Assembly (NCBI GenBank): GCA_035477215.1
Contig: DATIKU010000016.1
Coordinates: 1 to 64,000, forward strand
Reading direction: 5' to 3'
Length of the DNA stretch: 64,000 nt
Origin: Spirochaetota bacterium
GTDB taxonomy: Bacteria; Spirochaetota; UBA4802; UBA5368
The translations under genes and the position numbers were made by a program. Each line of letters starts with the position of its first letter. Position 1 is the first letter of the stretch. Shown here one piece after another: positions 8,354-17,319 of the stretch. The notes under the pieces were generated by a model. The model saw nothing but the letters and a program-made list of their open reading frames with translations, had not been told where the DNA came from and did no database searches.

Positions 8354-9295
8354 ATGCTCTACACCAAACTGGACCACGCGGATCTCAGCATTTCCAAACT
8401 CATACTCGGAACCTGGGCAATCGGCGGCACGCACTGGGGCCCCTACGACGAAGCGCGGGCGGTCGAGGCCATCGAGACCGCAATCGACCTCGGCATCACC
8501 ACCATCGACACCGCCCCCGCTTACGGCACCGGCCACGCGGAAGAACTGATCGGCCGCGTTATTAGGGGAAAGCGCGAACGGGTCATCATAGCCACAAAGT
8601 GCGGTCTCGACATGGAGAACGGATTCAGACGCGACCTCACGCCCCCATTTATGGAAAAGGAGCTTGAAGACTCGCTCCGGCGCCTCGGCACCGACTACAT
8701 CGACCTGTACCAGCCTCACTGGCCCGATCCCGACACGCCGGTGGAATATACCATCGAGGCGCTCGAGCGTTTCCAGGCCCGGGGGAAGATCCGCGCCTTC
8801 GGCGTATCGAACTTCAATGCCGCCGAGCTTACCGAGGCCCTGGCCTATGGACGGATTGCAAGCCTGCAGCCCCCGTACTCACTGCTGGAACGCGATATCG
8901 AGAAGGATATCCAGCCGCTCTGCGTTACCGCCGGTATCGCCATGATCCCCTATGGCTCCCTCGGCGCGGGCTTGCTTACCGGCAAGTACACCGAAGTGCC
9001 GAAGTTTAAAAAGGATGATGCCCGTTCGTTCTTTTATCGATTTTTCAATAAACGATACTGGCCCGGCGTTTCCGCCCTCGTGGATCTCTTGAGCAATACG
9101 GCCCAGGCCCATGGGGCCAGGCCCGGGCATGTGGCCATAGCATGGCTTTTAGGCCGCGACGGAGTGGCGGGAACGATCGTGGGTGCGCGCAACGCCGAAC
9201 AGGTGCGGGACAACATGGGAGGAACGGAGATCGGGCTTTCCGCCGGAGAGGTGAGCGAGCTGGACCGGGTCTCGGCAGCGGTATACGATATCTGA
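8354..9295 (+). CDS. Aldo/keto reductase
   Basis: A 313-residue aldo/keto reductase. I place the start at ATG 8354 behind AGGAAGCC rather than further upstream, because LDHADLSISKLILGTW is the normal N-terminus. Visible motifs are ITTIDTAPAYGTGHAE (catalytic Asp and Tyr), VIIATKCG (catalytic Lys), DYIDLYQPHWPD (catalytic His) and AIAWLLGRDGVAGTIVGARN (NADPH-binding region). It reduces aldehydes or ketones with NADPH in the cytosol; the substrate is not predictable. It closely resembles the YdhF/general stress group in layout. It stands alone, downstream of the decay zone. Confidence 0.92.
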   Translation: MLYTKLDHADLSISKLILGTWAIGGTHWGPYDEARAVEAIETAIDLGITTIDTAPAYGTGHAEELIGRVIRGKRERVIIATKCGLDMENGFRRDLTPPFMEKELEDSLRRLGTDYIDLYQPHWPDPDTPVEYTIEALERFQARGKIRAFGVSNFNAAELTEALAYGRIASLQPPYSLLERDIEKDIQPLCVTAGIAMIPYGSLGAGLLTGKYTEVPKFKKDDARSFFYRFFNKRYWPGVSALVDLLSNTAQAHGARPGHVAIAWLLGRDGVAGTIVGARNAEQVRDNMGGTEIGLSAGEVSELDRVSAAVYDI

Positions 9296-9381
9296 TCGAG
9301 GCGGGCTGCTCCATCGAAGCGCCGGGCGACCCCGTATATCCGGCAGGGCGGCGCCGACCCGGATGAACCCGCCCGTCCGGA

Positions 9382-9888
9382 TTACCCGGCCGAAGCGACG
9401 GCCCGGCGCACCACCACCTCGCAGACACCGTCTCCGCGGTTGAGGTTTTTCGTATGGCGTACGTCGACGGCCGCGCCACTGCCGAAAAGCCCCCTGGCCA
9501 GCCCCTCGTAGGTCTGCACGGTGACGATGCCGCAATCCGCCACGCCCGCCTTCGCGATGGCCTTCTGCGTCTGGCAGTCGGTTACGCGCACGACGATCAC
9601 GCCGTCGTTTACCTCCACGCTCCGACCCGCGATCCCCAGCACCTCGCCCAGGATATCGAGCGCGCCGAGAAAACCCTCCGGCCATACGGGTTCGGGGATG
9701 ACGTTCTTCCGTAAATATTTGCCGAACACGTACGAGAACTGCGACCACGCCTCGACGTCCATCTCCCACGCCTCCTGAATGCCGTGCTTTTTAGCCAGCG
9801 AGAGAAACCACGCGCCGTCCATGCGCACGAAGGCGTACCGCGCTATTTTAAGGAGCTCTTCCGGCGGAAGCTTTAAGATTTCCATCAC
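9382..9888 (-). CDS. DUF6125-like protein (168 aa)
   Basis: A soluble 168-residue protein. The N-terminus reads LPPEELLKIARYAFVRMDGAWFLSL and continues with HGIQEAWEMDVEAWSQF. Tryptophan/aspartate helices of this sort (DGAWFL...E.A.E.D...W) occur in the uncharacterised DUF6125 / L-2-amino-thiazoline-4-carboxylate hydrolase-like family. Two cysteines (DCQTQK, VADCGI) lie in the C-terminal half. The start overlaps the stop of the upstream SDR gene by four bases (ATGA), so the two are translationally coupled. Function is unknown; pairing with an oxidoreductase hints at small-molecule metabolism. Confidence 0.65.
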   Translation of the reverse strand: MMEILKLPPEELLKIARYAFVRMDGAWFLSLAKKHGIQEAWEMDVEAWSQFSYVFGKYLRKNVIPEPVWPEGFLGALDILGEVLGIAGRSVEVNDGVIVVRVTDCQTQKAIAKAGVADCGIVTVQTYEGLARGLFGSGAAVDVRHTKNLNRGDGVCEVVVRRAVASAG

Positions 9889-10643
9889 GCGAGCATCCCG
9901 CCGTCAACCACGATGGTCGCGCCGGTGGTGTAGCTTGCGAGGTCCGAGACGAGATAGAGCACCGCTCCCGCCATCTCGTCGGGCTTTGCCACGCGGCCCA
10001 TCGGAATGGATGGCAGCACAAGTTTCAGGATGTCGTCGTTCGAAGTAATCGCCGCGGCGAATTTGGTGTCGGTGAGCCCCGGAAGGAGCGCGTTCACGCG
10101 GATGTTATATGGAGCGAGCTCCTTGGCGAACGACTTTGTGAGCGCGATCACCCCGGCCTTGGTTATGGAATAGATCCCCTGGAAGGGCGCGGGCCTGATG
10201 CCGTTCACCGAGGCCACGTTCACGATCGCGCCGCCGCCCGAATCCTTCATCATCTTCGCCGCGTGCTGGCTCATGAAGAACATCCCTTTCAGATTCACCG
10301 CAAAGGTCTTGTCCCACACGCTCTCATCCGCGCCCAGAACGTCGCCGAAGTAGGGGTTGGTCGCCGCGTTGTTGACGAGTATGTCGAGTTTCTTGTTGCG
10401 CTTTTTCACCTCGTCGAAAAGCGCGTTCACCTGCGCCATCTCGCCGGTATGGCAGGCTATGGCTTCGGCCGTGCCGCCGGCCTTCTTGATCGCTTCACCC
10501 ACCTTTTTCAAATCGTCGATCTTGCGGCTCGCCAGAATGACCTCGGCACCGTACGCGGCAAGCGTCCTGGCGATCGATTCGCCGATACCGCGGCTCGCGC
10601 CGGTCACCAGCGCCGTCTTCCCCTTCAGGCTGAGTTCCATCAT
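9885..10643 (-). CDS. Short-chain dehydrogenase/reductase (FabG-like)
   Basis: A complete 252-residue classical SDR. The NAD(P)-binding TGASRGIGESIA is near residue 14, NNAATNP around residue 92, catalytic Ser in VNVASVNG, and the YSITK active-site Tyr/Lys pair. The C-terminus ATIVVDGGMLA is typical of FabG-like enzymes. It reduces or oxidises a hydroxy/keto substrate; which one cannot be told. Coupled by a 4-base overlap to the DUF6125-like gene downstream. Confidence 0.92.
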   Translation of the reverse strand: MMELSLKGKTALVTGASRGIGESIARTLAAYGAEVILASRKIDDLKKVGEAIKKAGGTAEAIACHTGEMAQVNALFDEVKKRNKKLDILVNNAATNPYFGDVLGADESVWDKTFAVNLKGMFFMSQHAAKMMKDSGGGAIVNVASVNGIRPAPFQGIYSITKAGVIALTKSFAKELAPYNIRVNALLPGLTDTKFAAAITSNDDILKLVLPSIPMGRVAKPDEMAGAVLYLVSDLASYTTGATIVVDGGMLA

Positions 10644-10685
10644 GCTCGTCGCACCTCCGTGGTTTTATCCTTTATGCGGCGCGGA

Positions 10686-12089
10686 TCATTCCCGCCGCCT
10701 GAACCGCTCGTCGTCTTTAGCCTGTTCGTATATCTCGCGCGCCTTCGCGAGGAGCGTCTCCCGCGTGTTCATCTCCGGGCTGTCCAGCACCATCTCCAGA
10801 AGCTCGTTCAGGATATGGCCGATGATCGGACCCGGCTTCACGCCGAACTCGTCCATAACCGCATAGCCGTCGATGTCGAGGTCGCGCACGGTGATGGCGT
10901 TCTCGGCCTCTATGATCCGCTCGATCCTCAGGAGCAGCTCGCGGATGGGCTGCGGCAGGCCGTCCCGCATGCCGTTTCCCCGCCGGTCGGCCATTCGGAT
11001 CTCAAGGATGTCTTTGAGGTTTTCCACGCCGACCTTCCGCATGAATCGCCGTACCGCGCCGTCGGTCCACTCGCCGGTGTAGTGGAACATGTGGTTGACC
11101 ACCAGGTTCGTTACGCGCTCGATCTCCTCGTTTGAAAACTTCATCCTCTTCATGACGCGCCGCGCGATGCGCGCTCCGATCACCTCGTGGTTGTAGAAGG
11201 TGTACTCGCCTTCATCGGCCGCCCTCCGCGTCGGCACCTTGCCCAGGTCGTGTAGCAGCGACGCCAGTCGAAGCACCGGGTCGTTTTGGGGCGCGGCGTC
11301 GCAGGAATAGATGCTGTGATAATAGATATCGTGGAGGTGATACTTGTTCTGCATCAGGCCGTGGCTTGCGGCAAGCTCCGGGAGGAAAAGTCCCATGAGC
11401 CCCGATTCGCGCATCCGCTCGAAGCCTATGGAGGGAAGTTCCGTCTCGAGGAGCTTCACGAGCTCGTCGCGAACCCGCTCCATCGACACCATCGAAGCGA
11501 CCTCCAGCGTCTTCGATATCGCGGCGAAGGTCTCCTCCTCGATGTCGAAATTAAGCTTGGCGGCGAAGCGGCAGGCGCGGAAGGTGCGCAGACCATCCTC
11601 CCCGAAACGCTCCATGGGATCCCCGATGGTACGGATGAGCCTGCGCTCTATGTCCGCGAGCCCGCCCACGTAATCGATGAGCTCCTCGGTCCGGACGTCG
11701 CAGGCGATGCCGTTGATGGTGAAGTCCCTGCGCCGCACGTCCTCCTCGAGAGTTTTCGAGAAGCTCACCTCCTCGGGGTGGCGACCGTCCATGTACTTCC
11801 CATCGGAACGATAAGTGGTCACCTCGTAGGCCTTCCCTCCCGAAAGCACCGAAACAGTCCCATGCCTGATGCCGGTCGGTATGACTTTTTTGAAGAGCCT
11901 GCGCACCTGCTCGGGGCGCGCGTTGGTGGCGAAGTCGAAGTCGTCGACGTCGAAGCCCAGGATGATGTCGCGCACCGATCCCCCGACCAGGTAGCACTCG
12001 AAACCGGCCTCGAAGAAGTTATCGGCGATACGGCGTATCTCCCTGTGCTTTTCCTTTGGAAGCTGTATCTTCATCAGTGGTGATTTCAT
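10686..12089 (-). CDS. CCA-adding tRNA nucleotidyltransferase / poly(A) polymerase family
   Basis: A 467-residue class II nucleotidyltransferase. It shows YLVGGSVRDIILG, the catalytic DxD in DVDDFDFATNA, RRDFTINGIA, and an HD-type domain with LASLLHDLGKVP. The HD domain and the overall length fit bacterial CCA-adding enzymes (Cca/PcnB family), which repair or build the tRNA 3' CCA end. Family members limited to A or CC addition look alike, so specificity is open. Two ATG starts are possible (12089 or 12074). Either way the 5' end overlaps the 3' end of the upstream gene by about 56-71 bases in another frame. Confidence 0.9.
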   Translation of the reverse strand: MKSPLMKIQLPKEKHREIRRIADNFFEAGFECYLVGGSVRDIILGFDVDDFDFATNARPEQVRRLFKKVIPTGIRHGTVSVLSGGKAYEVTTYRSDGKYMDGRHPEEVSFSKTLEEDVRRRDFTINGIACDVRTEELIDYVGGLADIERRLIRTIGDPMERFGEDGLRTFRACRFAAKLNFDIEEETFAAISKTLEVASMVSMERVRDELVKLLETELPSIGFERMRESGLMGLFLPELAASHGLMQNKYHLHDIYYHSIYSCDAAPQNDPVLRLASLLHDLGKVPTRRAADEGEYTFYNHEVIGARIARRVMKRMKFSNEEIERVTNLVVNHMFHYTGEWTDGAVRRFMRKVGVENLKDILEIRMADRRGNGMRDGLPQPIRELLLRIERIIEAENAITVRDLDIDGYAVMDEFGVKPGPIIGHILNELLEMVLDSPEMNTRETLLAKAREIYEQAKDDERFRRRE

Positions 12090-12606
12090 GCATGGCGCTC
12101 TTCAGCTTTTCAAGCTCTTTGCCGGCCCGGGGCATCAGCGCCGTGGCGTATTCGGTGTACGGCCACCTGCTCGGGATGGCGAAAAAAACCCTGCCGCCGT
12201 TTCCAGCCTCCCGGCAGCGCCGCCCGACAGCGTCACAGGAGTTCTCCATATTGTTTAATTCCTCGACGATGAGGCCGCAGGAAATACCGTCAACAAGAAT
12301 ATCCGGCGCGAATTCTTTCTCGCAGCCCTTGTCGCTCACCCACGCGGGCCGCCCGTACTCGAAAAAGCGCTCCGGCGTGGTGAAAGGCTCGCAGAGGCAT
12401 TTCTCGCGCGGCTTGCACAAATCGATGAAACCGAAATACCTGTCGCTTGTGTAATAATACCGTGCGGGCCCGGACAGCGCCTCACCGGGCACGTCCGAGA
12501 AGGAGTCGATCGTACGAAGCACCGCAGAGGGCGGGACATCCCGGAAAAGCGGAATATGGCCCAGGCTTCGGGCCGGTTCGACCACTGTAAGATAATTCAG
12601 GCCCAT
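12019..12606 (-). CDS. Cysteine-containing protein of unknown function (195 aa)
   Basis: No family recognised. It is soluble and carries seven cysteines, including the cluster LCKPREKCLCEPF, then GCEKEF, ISCGL, NSCDA and RRCREA, which suggests metal or Fe-S binding. The C-terminal third has IPSRWPYTEYATALMPRAG and a charged tail. It lies between a LamG membrane protein (12-base gap) and the CCA enzyme (overlap), all leftward, so it is likely part of one transcript. Confidence 0.65.
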   Translation of the reverse strand: MGLNYLTVVEPARSLGHIPLFRDVPPSAVLRTIDSFSDVPGEALSGPARYYYTSDRYFGFIDLCKPREKCLCEPFTTPERFFEYGRPAWVSDKGCEKEFAPDILVDGISCGLIVEELNNMENSCDAVGRRCREAGNGGRVFFAIPSRWPYTEYATALMPRAGKELEKLKSAMHEITTDEDTASKGKAQGDTPYRR

Positions 12607-12618
12607 GAAGGGAACCCA

Positions 12619-14355
12619 TCAATTGGTAATCTCGGAACCCGCCGACGGGCGCGCCGATATCTCCTTCGACGGCTCCGATTCGTGTCTGTGCGGAGTGTCG
12701 GGTCGATACGAATCGTAGGCGCTTACCGCGAAAAAGTACAGCACGTTATTCTTTAGAATGGGAAACGCAAGAAGCTTCCTTGGGTCAAGGGCCATGTTCT
12801 CCTGTATGAGTTCGTTGGTGACGTCGATCTCGATGTGGTTTCTTCCGGCCGCAAGGGCGTTGTCGATGCGCCTTCCGCCCGCCATGGCGATGATCCCGTC
12901 GTATTTCCCGGGCGAGGTACCGTAGTAAATCCGGTAACCCAGAATATCGTGCTCAACGTTTTTTCTCCATCTCAGGCGCACAACCGCGTCGCCGGTCTTC
13001 ACCACCCCCACCATGATCGGCGGGCGCGGCGCGGGATCCAGCTGGTACTGGATCTCGGCGCCGTACAGGCGGGGCGAGTGGGCGCCGTCTGGAGAGGCGA
13101 GCAGGTGGGCCCGCCACTGATAGTATCTGCCGCGCAGGTAAAGCCCGTCCGTCTTTTTAAGAGAGATGTTGCGCTGGTTGTTCCCTATGCGGTACCACCG
13201 GGGCGCCTCTCCATTGCGGTCGAAGAGGTCGTCGCTTGTACGGAACTCCATCCAAATGTGCGTGTTGTTTTTAACCAGTTCCTCCCACTTGAACAGGAGC
13301 ACCCTGGTCCCGGTGCCCGGGAAATTGTAAACGGGACTGGTCACCACTCCCTCGCGGTTTACCGGCGTCCTTCCGATGGCGCCTATGGCGCCGTAGCTTT
13401 TGATCGCCAGTTCCGTTACCTTTTTGAGATCGTCGATATGGCGATACGAGACGCGGAGTTCGTCGATTGCGCCAAAGTAGTTTTTACCGACAACGACCAC
13501 CGGCAGGTCCTCACAGGCGAACGACGGCTCGTATACGTTGACGAAGGGCTCCCCGTTATCCGACAGGTAGACGACTTCCTGCTCCTCGCCGTCCACAAGC
13601 GAAGCGAGCTTGCCCGAGACGCGGTCGAAGCTGAGGGCGTAGTGGCGCCACTCCCCTTCGCTGAACGGACGCGCGCGGTTCAGGAACACGTCGACGCGCC
13701 GGCCGGCCGCGTCGCGGAAGAAGCGGTGGAGGCGGGCCACGACGCGCTTCCCCTTTAATACGATCTCGACGCCCTGCTTCAGCCCCGAGGCGTATCCCAC
13801 GGAAGAAAACAGCACCGCGCCGTCCGAAAGCGACGCCGGCTGCAGCCGCATCTCGATCGTGAACGACCCCGCGTCGGCGCAGCCGCCCAGCCAGAGGTTT
13901 CGCTCGGGCCTAATCTCGACGCGGTGGCCGGTCTTGAAAAAATAGGCGCCCGCCCCGCCGAGCGTCCCGGCGCCGAGCATGGTCTCGAACCCGGCACGAC
14001 GAATGATGTATTGCCCGCTGTCGTCCTTTACCATCTCCGGGGCGGGACGGTTGAATGACAGCACGAGGTCGGTCGTAGAGGGAATGCCGGCGTGGCGGTA
14101 GCTGAGATCTGCGACGGCGAAAAATCGCCGCTTGTTGGAGTCCGTGTCCTCCCGCACGTTATAAAGGTCCAGCCCCTCGCGGCCGAACTTTACCGTGTCG
14201 AACAGCTCCTTCGCCGCCGTTGCCAGAATGACAGCAACGATGACGAAAAGCGCGTATCTTAACATTTTTCCGGACATCAATTTCCAGGGCCAGGCCTTGT
14301 ATTTCGGCGCGGTGCCGGACGGTCCGCCGGTGGCGCCGCTTTCTACCCGCCGCAT
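12619..14355 (-). CDS. Membrane-anchored LamG/fibronectin-type-III-like protein (578 aa)
   Basis: After a short cytoplasmic N-terminus a single hydrophobic segment (around residues 31-47, MLRYALFVIVAVILATAA) anchors the protein. The extracytoplasmic part has a LamG/concanavalin-A-like region (about residues 110-320) with SFTIEMRLQP, WRHYALSFDRVSG and GAIDELRVSYR, the classic end of such domains. A later region with PPIMVGVV...VRLRWRKNVEHDILGYRIYYG resembles an FN3 domain. A role in carbohydrate binding or envelope structure is inference. Its start overlaps rpiB by 13 bases. Confidence 0.75.
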   Translation of the reverse strand: MRRVESGATGGPSGTAPKYKAWPWKLMSGKMLRYALFVIVAVILATAAKELFDTVKFGREGLDLYNVREDTDSNKRRFFAVADLSYRHAGIPSTTDLVLSFNRPAPEMVKDDSGQYIIRRAGFETMLGAGTLGGAGAYFFKTGHRVEIRPERNLWLGGCADAGSFTIEMRLQPASLSDGAVLFSSVGYASGLKQGVEIVLKGKRVVARLHRFFRDAAGRRVDVFLNRARPFSEGEWRHYALSFDRVSGKLASLVDGEEQEVVYLSDNGEPFVNVYEPSFACEDLPVVVVGKNYFGAIDELRVSYRHIDDLKKVTELAIKSYGAIGAIGRTPVNREGVVTSPVYNFPGTGTRVLLFKWEELVKNNTHIWMEFRTSDDLFDRNGEAPRWYRIGNNQRNISLKKTDGLYLRGRYYQWRAHLLASPDGAHSPRLYGAEIQYQLDPAPRPPIMVGVVKTGDAVVRLRWRKNVEHDILGYRIYYGTSPGKYDGIIAMAGGRRIDNALAAGRNHIEIDVTNELIQENMALDPRKLLAFPILKNNVLYFFAVSAYDSYRPDTPHRHESEPSKEISARPSAGSEITN

Positions 14356-14780
14356 TCTATCGCTTTGATCTTGTCCAGCCTTCGCTGGTGCCTCCCCCCC
14401 TCAAAGGGGGTCTCGATCCAGGTGCGCGTTATCGTTACCGCCTCGGCGTCTTCGGTGACGCGCGCGCCGAGGATGAGAATGTTGGAGTCGTTGTGCCGCC
14501 GGGACATTTCGGCCATGAAGGCATTTGTACACAGGGCGGCGCGAATGCCGCCGAACTTGTTGGCCGTTATAGACGCGCCGACGCCCGTGCCGCAGATGCC
14601 GATACCGCGGTCCGCCTCCCCCCGCTGCACCAGGCGCGAGAGGGCCCCGATGTGATCGGGATAGTCGGTCGACTCCTCGGAGAAGGCGCCTACGTCGATG
14701 AACTCGACGCCGGCGATGGAATTCTTGATTGTTTCTTTAAGCTTGAAGCCCGCGTGATCGGACCCTACGGCGATTTTCAT
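14343..14780 (-). CDS. rpiB: Ribose-5-phosphate isomerase B
   Basis: A 145-residue RpiB/LacAB-family protein. It starts MKIAVGSDHAGFKLKE, has ESTDYPDH, the catalytic-cysteine motif GICGTGVGASITANK, and RHNDSNILILGAR. It interconverts ribose 5-phosphate and ribulose 5-phosphate in the pentose phosphate pathway, or a related aldose/ketose phosphate pair. Length is standard. It overlaps the downstream LamG gene by 13 bases and lies 87 bases from asnS. Confidence 0.93.
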   Translation of the reverse strand: MKIAVGSDHAGFKLKETIKNSIAGVEFIDVGAFSEESTDYPDHIGALSRLVQRGEADRGIGICGTGVGASITANKFGGIRAALCTNAFMAEMSRRHNDSNILILGARVTEDAEAVTITRTWIETPFEGGRHQRRLDKIKAIECGG

Positions 14781-14867
14781 GGCAACCCCGCATCATACTT
14801 ATGCGCCGCCCGGCCGGACAAGGCGCGGACGCGCATCATGCGCGCCTGCGCCCTTCGACTTCATCCG

Positions 14868-16253
14868 TTAAAACTCCGCGTTCCTGGGCGTGCGCGGGAA
14901 CGGGATCACGTCGCGTATATTCTGCATACCGGTGACGAACTGGACGGTTCGCTCGAAACCCAGGCCGAAGCCCGCGTGGGGAACGGTGCCGAATCGCCGG
15001 ATGTCCAGATACCACGAGTAGTCATCCGGATTTAAACCGACCTCCCGCATCCTGTCAATCAAAACATCATACCGGCCCTCGCGCTCGCTCCCGCCGATGA
15101 TCTCGCCGATGCGGGGAACGAGCACGTCCATGGCGCGCACGGTTTTTTCATCCTCGTTCAGCCGCATATAGAAGGCCTTGATCTTCCGGGGATAATCCAC
15201 GATCACCACGGGGCTTTTAAATTTATTTTCGGTGATGTAGCGCTCGTGCTCGGACTGAAGGTCGTCTCCCCATACGACCGGGAATTCGAACTGCCCGGTC
15301 GATTTCCCGAGTATATCCACGGCTTCGGTGTAGGTGATCACCTCGAAGCGGGCGCCCGCCACGCCCTCCAGCATGTCGATGAGGCCCTTCTGTACGCGGT
15401 CGTTGAAAAAGGCCATATCCTCGGGGCAGCGCTCCAGGCAGCGGCGGATAATATGCTTCAAAAAGTCCTCGGCCAGTGCGATGTCGTCGGGAAGTTCCGC
15501 GAAGGCCATCTCGGGCTCTATCATCCAGAACTCGGAGAGATGGCGGCTGGTGTTCGAGTTCTCCGCGCGGAAGGTCGGCCCGAATGTGTATATTTTATCA
15601 AGGGCCGCGGCGAGGAGCTCGCCCTCCAGCTGACCGCTCACGGTGAGGCCGGTCTTTCGGCCGAAAAAATCCTTCGAATAATCCACCGATCCGCCTTCGA
15701 CCGGAATGTTTAGCAGATCGAGCGTCGTCACGGCGAAGAGCTCGCCCGCGCCCTCGCAGTCGCTTGCGGTGATGATGGGCGTCTGTACGTAGAGGAAGCC
15801 GCGCTCCTGGAAAAACTCGTGAACGGCCGCCGCCAGGGCGTTTCTCACCCTGAAGACGGCGCCGAAGGTGTTGGTCCGCGGCCGCAGGTGCGCGATCTCC
15901 CGGAGAAATTCGAAGGAGTGCTGCTTCTTCTGGAGAGGGTATTCAAGCGGATCGGCCCAGCCATACACGGTGATGAAGTCCGCCCTTATCTCGAAGCGCT
16001 GTCCCTTCGCCGGGGACTCAACCAGCTCGCCTTCCACCGCGACGCTGCACCCCGTCGAGAGCCTCGACGCCTCGGCATAGCCCGGCATGGACTCCCCGGC
16101 CACCACCTGGATGCTCGTAATAACGGAGCCGTCGTTTACTTCGATGAAGCAGAACCCGCGCGCCTCCCGGCGCGTCCTCACCCAGCCCTTGATAAGCACC
16201 CGCGCACCGGGTGTTCCGTTGCGCAAAAGGTCCCTGATGATGGAGCGTTGCAT
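14868..16253 (-). CDS. asnS: Asparaginyl-tRNA synthetase
   Basis: A class IIb synthetase of 461 residues. The N-terminal OB-fold anticodon domain has [16 protein letters not shown]. Motif 2 is [21 protein letters not shown], shortened here to its diagnostic centre [10 protein letters not shown]; motif 3 is [12 protein letters not shown] followed by [12 protein letters not shown]. The [10 protein letters not shown] end and SEFWMIEPE distinguish AsnRS from AspRS. I prefer ATG 16253 with GAGG seven bases upstream; a GTG twelve bases earlier is possible. A minus-strand promoter lies at 16309-16336. Confidence 0.95.
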   Translation of the reverse strand: MQRSIIRDLLRNGTPGARVLIKGWVRTRREARGFCFIEVNDGSVITSIQVVAGESMPGYAEASRLSTGCSVAVEGELVESPAKGQRFEIRADFITVYGWADPLEYPLQKKQHSFEFLREIAHLRPRTNTFGAVFRVRNALAAAVHEFFQERGFLYVQTPIITASDCEGAGELFAVTTLDLLNIPVEGGSVDYSKDFFGRKTGLTVSGQLEGELLAAALDKIYTFGPTFRAENSNTSRHLSEFWMIEPEMAFAELPDDIALAEDFLKHIIRRCLERCPEDMAFFNDRVQKGLIDMLEGVAGARFEVITYTEAVDILGKSTGQFEFPVVWGDDLQSEHERYITENKFKSPVVIVDYPRKIKAFYMRLNEDEKTVRAMDVLVPRIGEIIGGSEREGRYDVLIDRMREVGLNPDDYSWYLDIRRFGTVPHAGFGLGFERTVQFVTGMQNIRDVIPFPRTPRNAEF

Positions 16254-16308
16254 GCGGCGCCTCACAGTGATTTCGTCACGCTCACGCCATACCGGCGGAG
16301 CCGCGATT

Positions 16309-16336
16309 ACTATGCCGGTCGGAGCGTATCTGTCAA
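16309..16336 (-). promoter_or_regulatory. Sigma-70-type promoter of asnS
   Basis: On the minus strand TTGACA (16336-16331) is followed after 16 bases by CATAGT (16314-16309). It is 55 bases upstream of the asnS start. A divergent TTGACA on the plus strand at 16373-16378 may serve the Cache-domain gene at 16521, although its -10 is poor. Confidence 0.5.
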
Positions 16337-16520
16337 TAAAATATCACCGGCGCGGCCCATCCAATAAAATCATTGACAGTACGATGGCGGACGTATTGCA
16401 TAAGCATGCCGTTTAATGGTTCCCCGTCCCCGTCGCTTCGGGGAGAAGCCCGGCATTATGCTTATCACGGCAGACCAGTTTTTCAAGGAACCTGACAAGG
16501 CTTGCTTCGAGGTTAAAATC

Positions 16521-17270
16521 ATGAACCTGAAATACCGAATAATGATCGTGCTGGGCCTCTGCTTCGTCCTCTGCATCAGCTCATACGTCCTGATCGCCCG
16601 CATGTTCAGCAATATGGAAAACCAGCTGTTCGAGAAATGCCGCGTCGACGCCCGCATCGGCGCGCACGTGGTCGGTGAAACGATCGCCCTCATGGTCAAC
16701 GTCGGTGTCCTGAGCGAAAAGGCCGTCTTCGAGGTCTCCTATGTGCCGCTTGAGGGGACGAACCCCCGCAAGTACACCACTGGCCACGACGACATCTTTG
16801 ACCGCCACATTCAGCCGATAATCGACGCGTTCCTTCTGGATCCGGACCTCAGCTATGCCATTCCCGTCGACCGCAACGGTTATGCCCCGACGCACAATTC
16901 GAAATTCGCAAAACCGTTGTCCGCCGACCCGACCCTGGCGCTGCGCAACAGCAGGGCGAAGCGCATTTATGATGATCCGGCCGGAATAAAGGCGGCCCGT
17001 TACGACGGCGATGGGACGATTCAGCATCTCTTCGTGCAGGACACCGGCGAAACGATGTGGGACTTCGCCGCACCGATTCGCGTCGGGGGGAAACACTGGG
17101 GCGCGTTCAGAATCGGCCTGCCCATGGAGCGGGTGGATGAGATCAACAACCAGATGATCATCCTTGTGACGATGTCCCTTCTGGTGATACTGAGCGTCAC
17201 GATGCTAATCCTGTTTCTTGTGATACCCCGCAAGCTCTACGACACCGACATGGATATTCCCCGCTACTGA
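16521..17270 (+). CDS. Cache-type sensor domain protein without an output domain (249 aa)
   Basis: Two membrane segments (about residues 7-28 and 212-236) flank an extracytoplasmic domain. That domain carries motifs of chemoreceptor Cache domains: NRNGYAPTHNSKFAKPLS, NSRAKRIYDDPAGIKAA, VQDTGETMWDFAAPI and GKHWGAFRIGLP. Chemoreceptors with these motifs continue into HAMP and MCP signalling domains; here the protein stops 13 residues after the second helix. ATG 16521 with GAGGTT upstream is preferred over a longer frame. It may be a stand-alone ligand-binding partner or a truncated receptor. No MCP domain was found in the following DNA, where folE2 lies on the other strand. Confidence 0.8.
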   Translation: MNLKYRIMIVLGLCFVLCISSYVLIARMFSNMENQLFEKCRVDARIGAHVVGETIALMVNVGVLSEKAVFEVSYVPLEGTNPRKYTTGHDDIFDRHIQPIIDAFLLDPDLSYAIPVDRNGYAPTHNSKFAKPLSADPTLALRNSRAKRIYDDPAGIKAARYDGDGTIQHLFVQDTGETMWDFAAPIRVGGKHWGAFRIGLPMERVDEINNQMIILVTMSLLVILSVTMLILFLVIPRKLYDTDMDIPRY

Positions 17271-17319
17271 GGTCAGCACCGTACGGTTCGGGGAGAACCG
17301 TAAAGAACGGGGCACTTGT

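Noticed and set aside
10263-11135. A 290-residue plus-strand open frame
   Set aside because: It is antisense to the SDR and CCA-enzyme genes, a GC-rich shadow frame without motifs.
12835-13758. A 307-residue plus-strand open frame
   Set aside because: Antisense shadow of the LamG protein gene.
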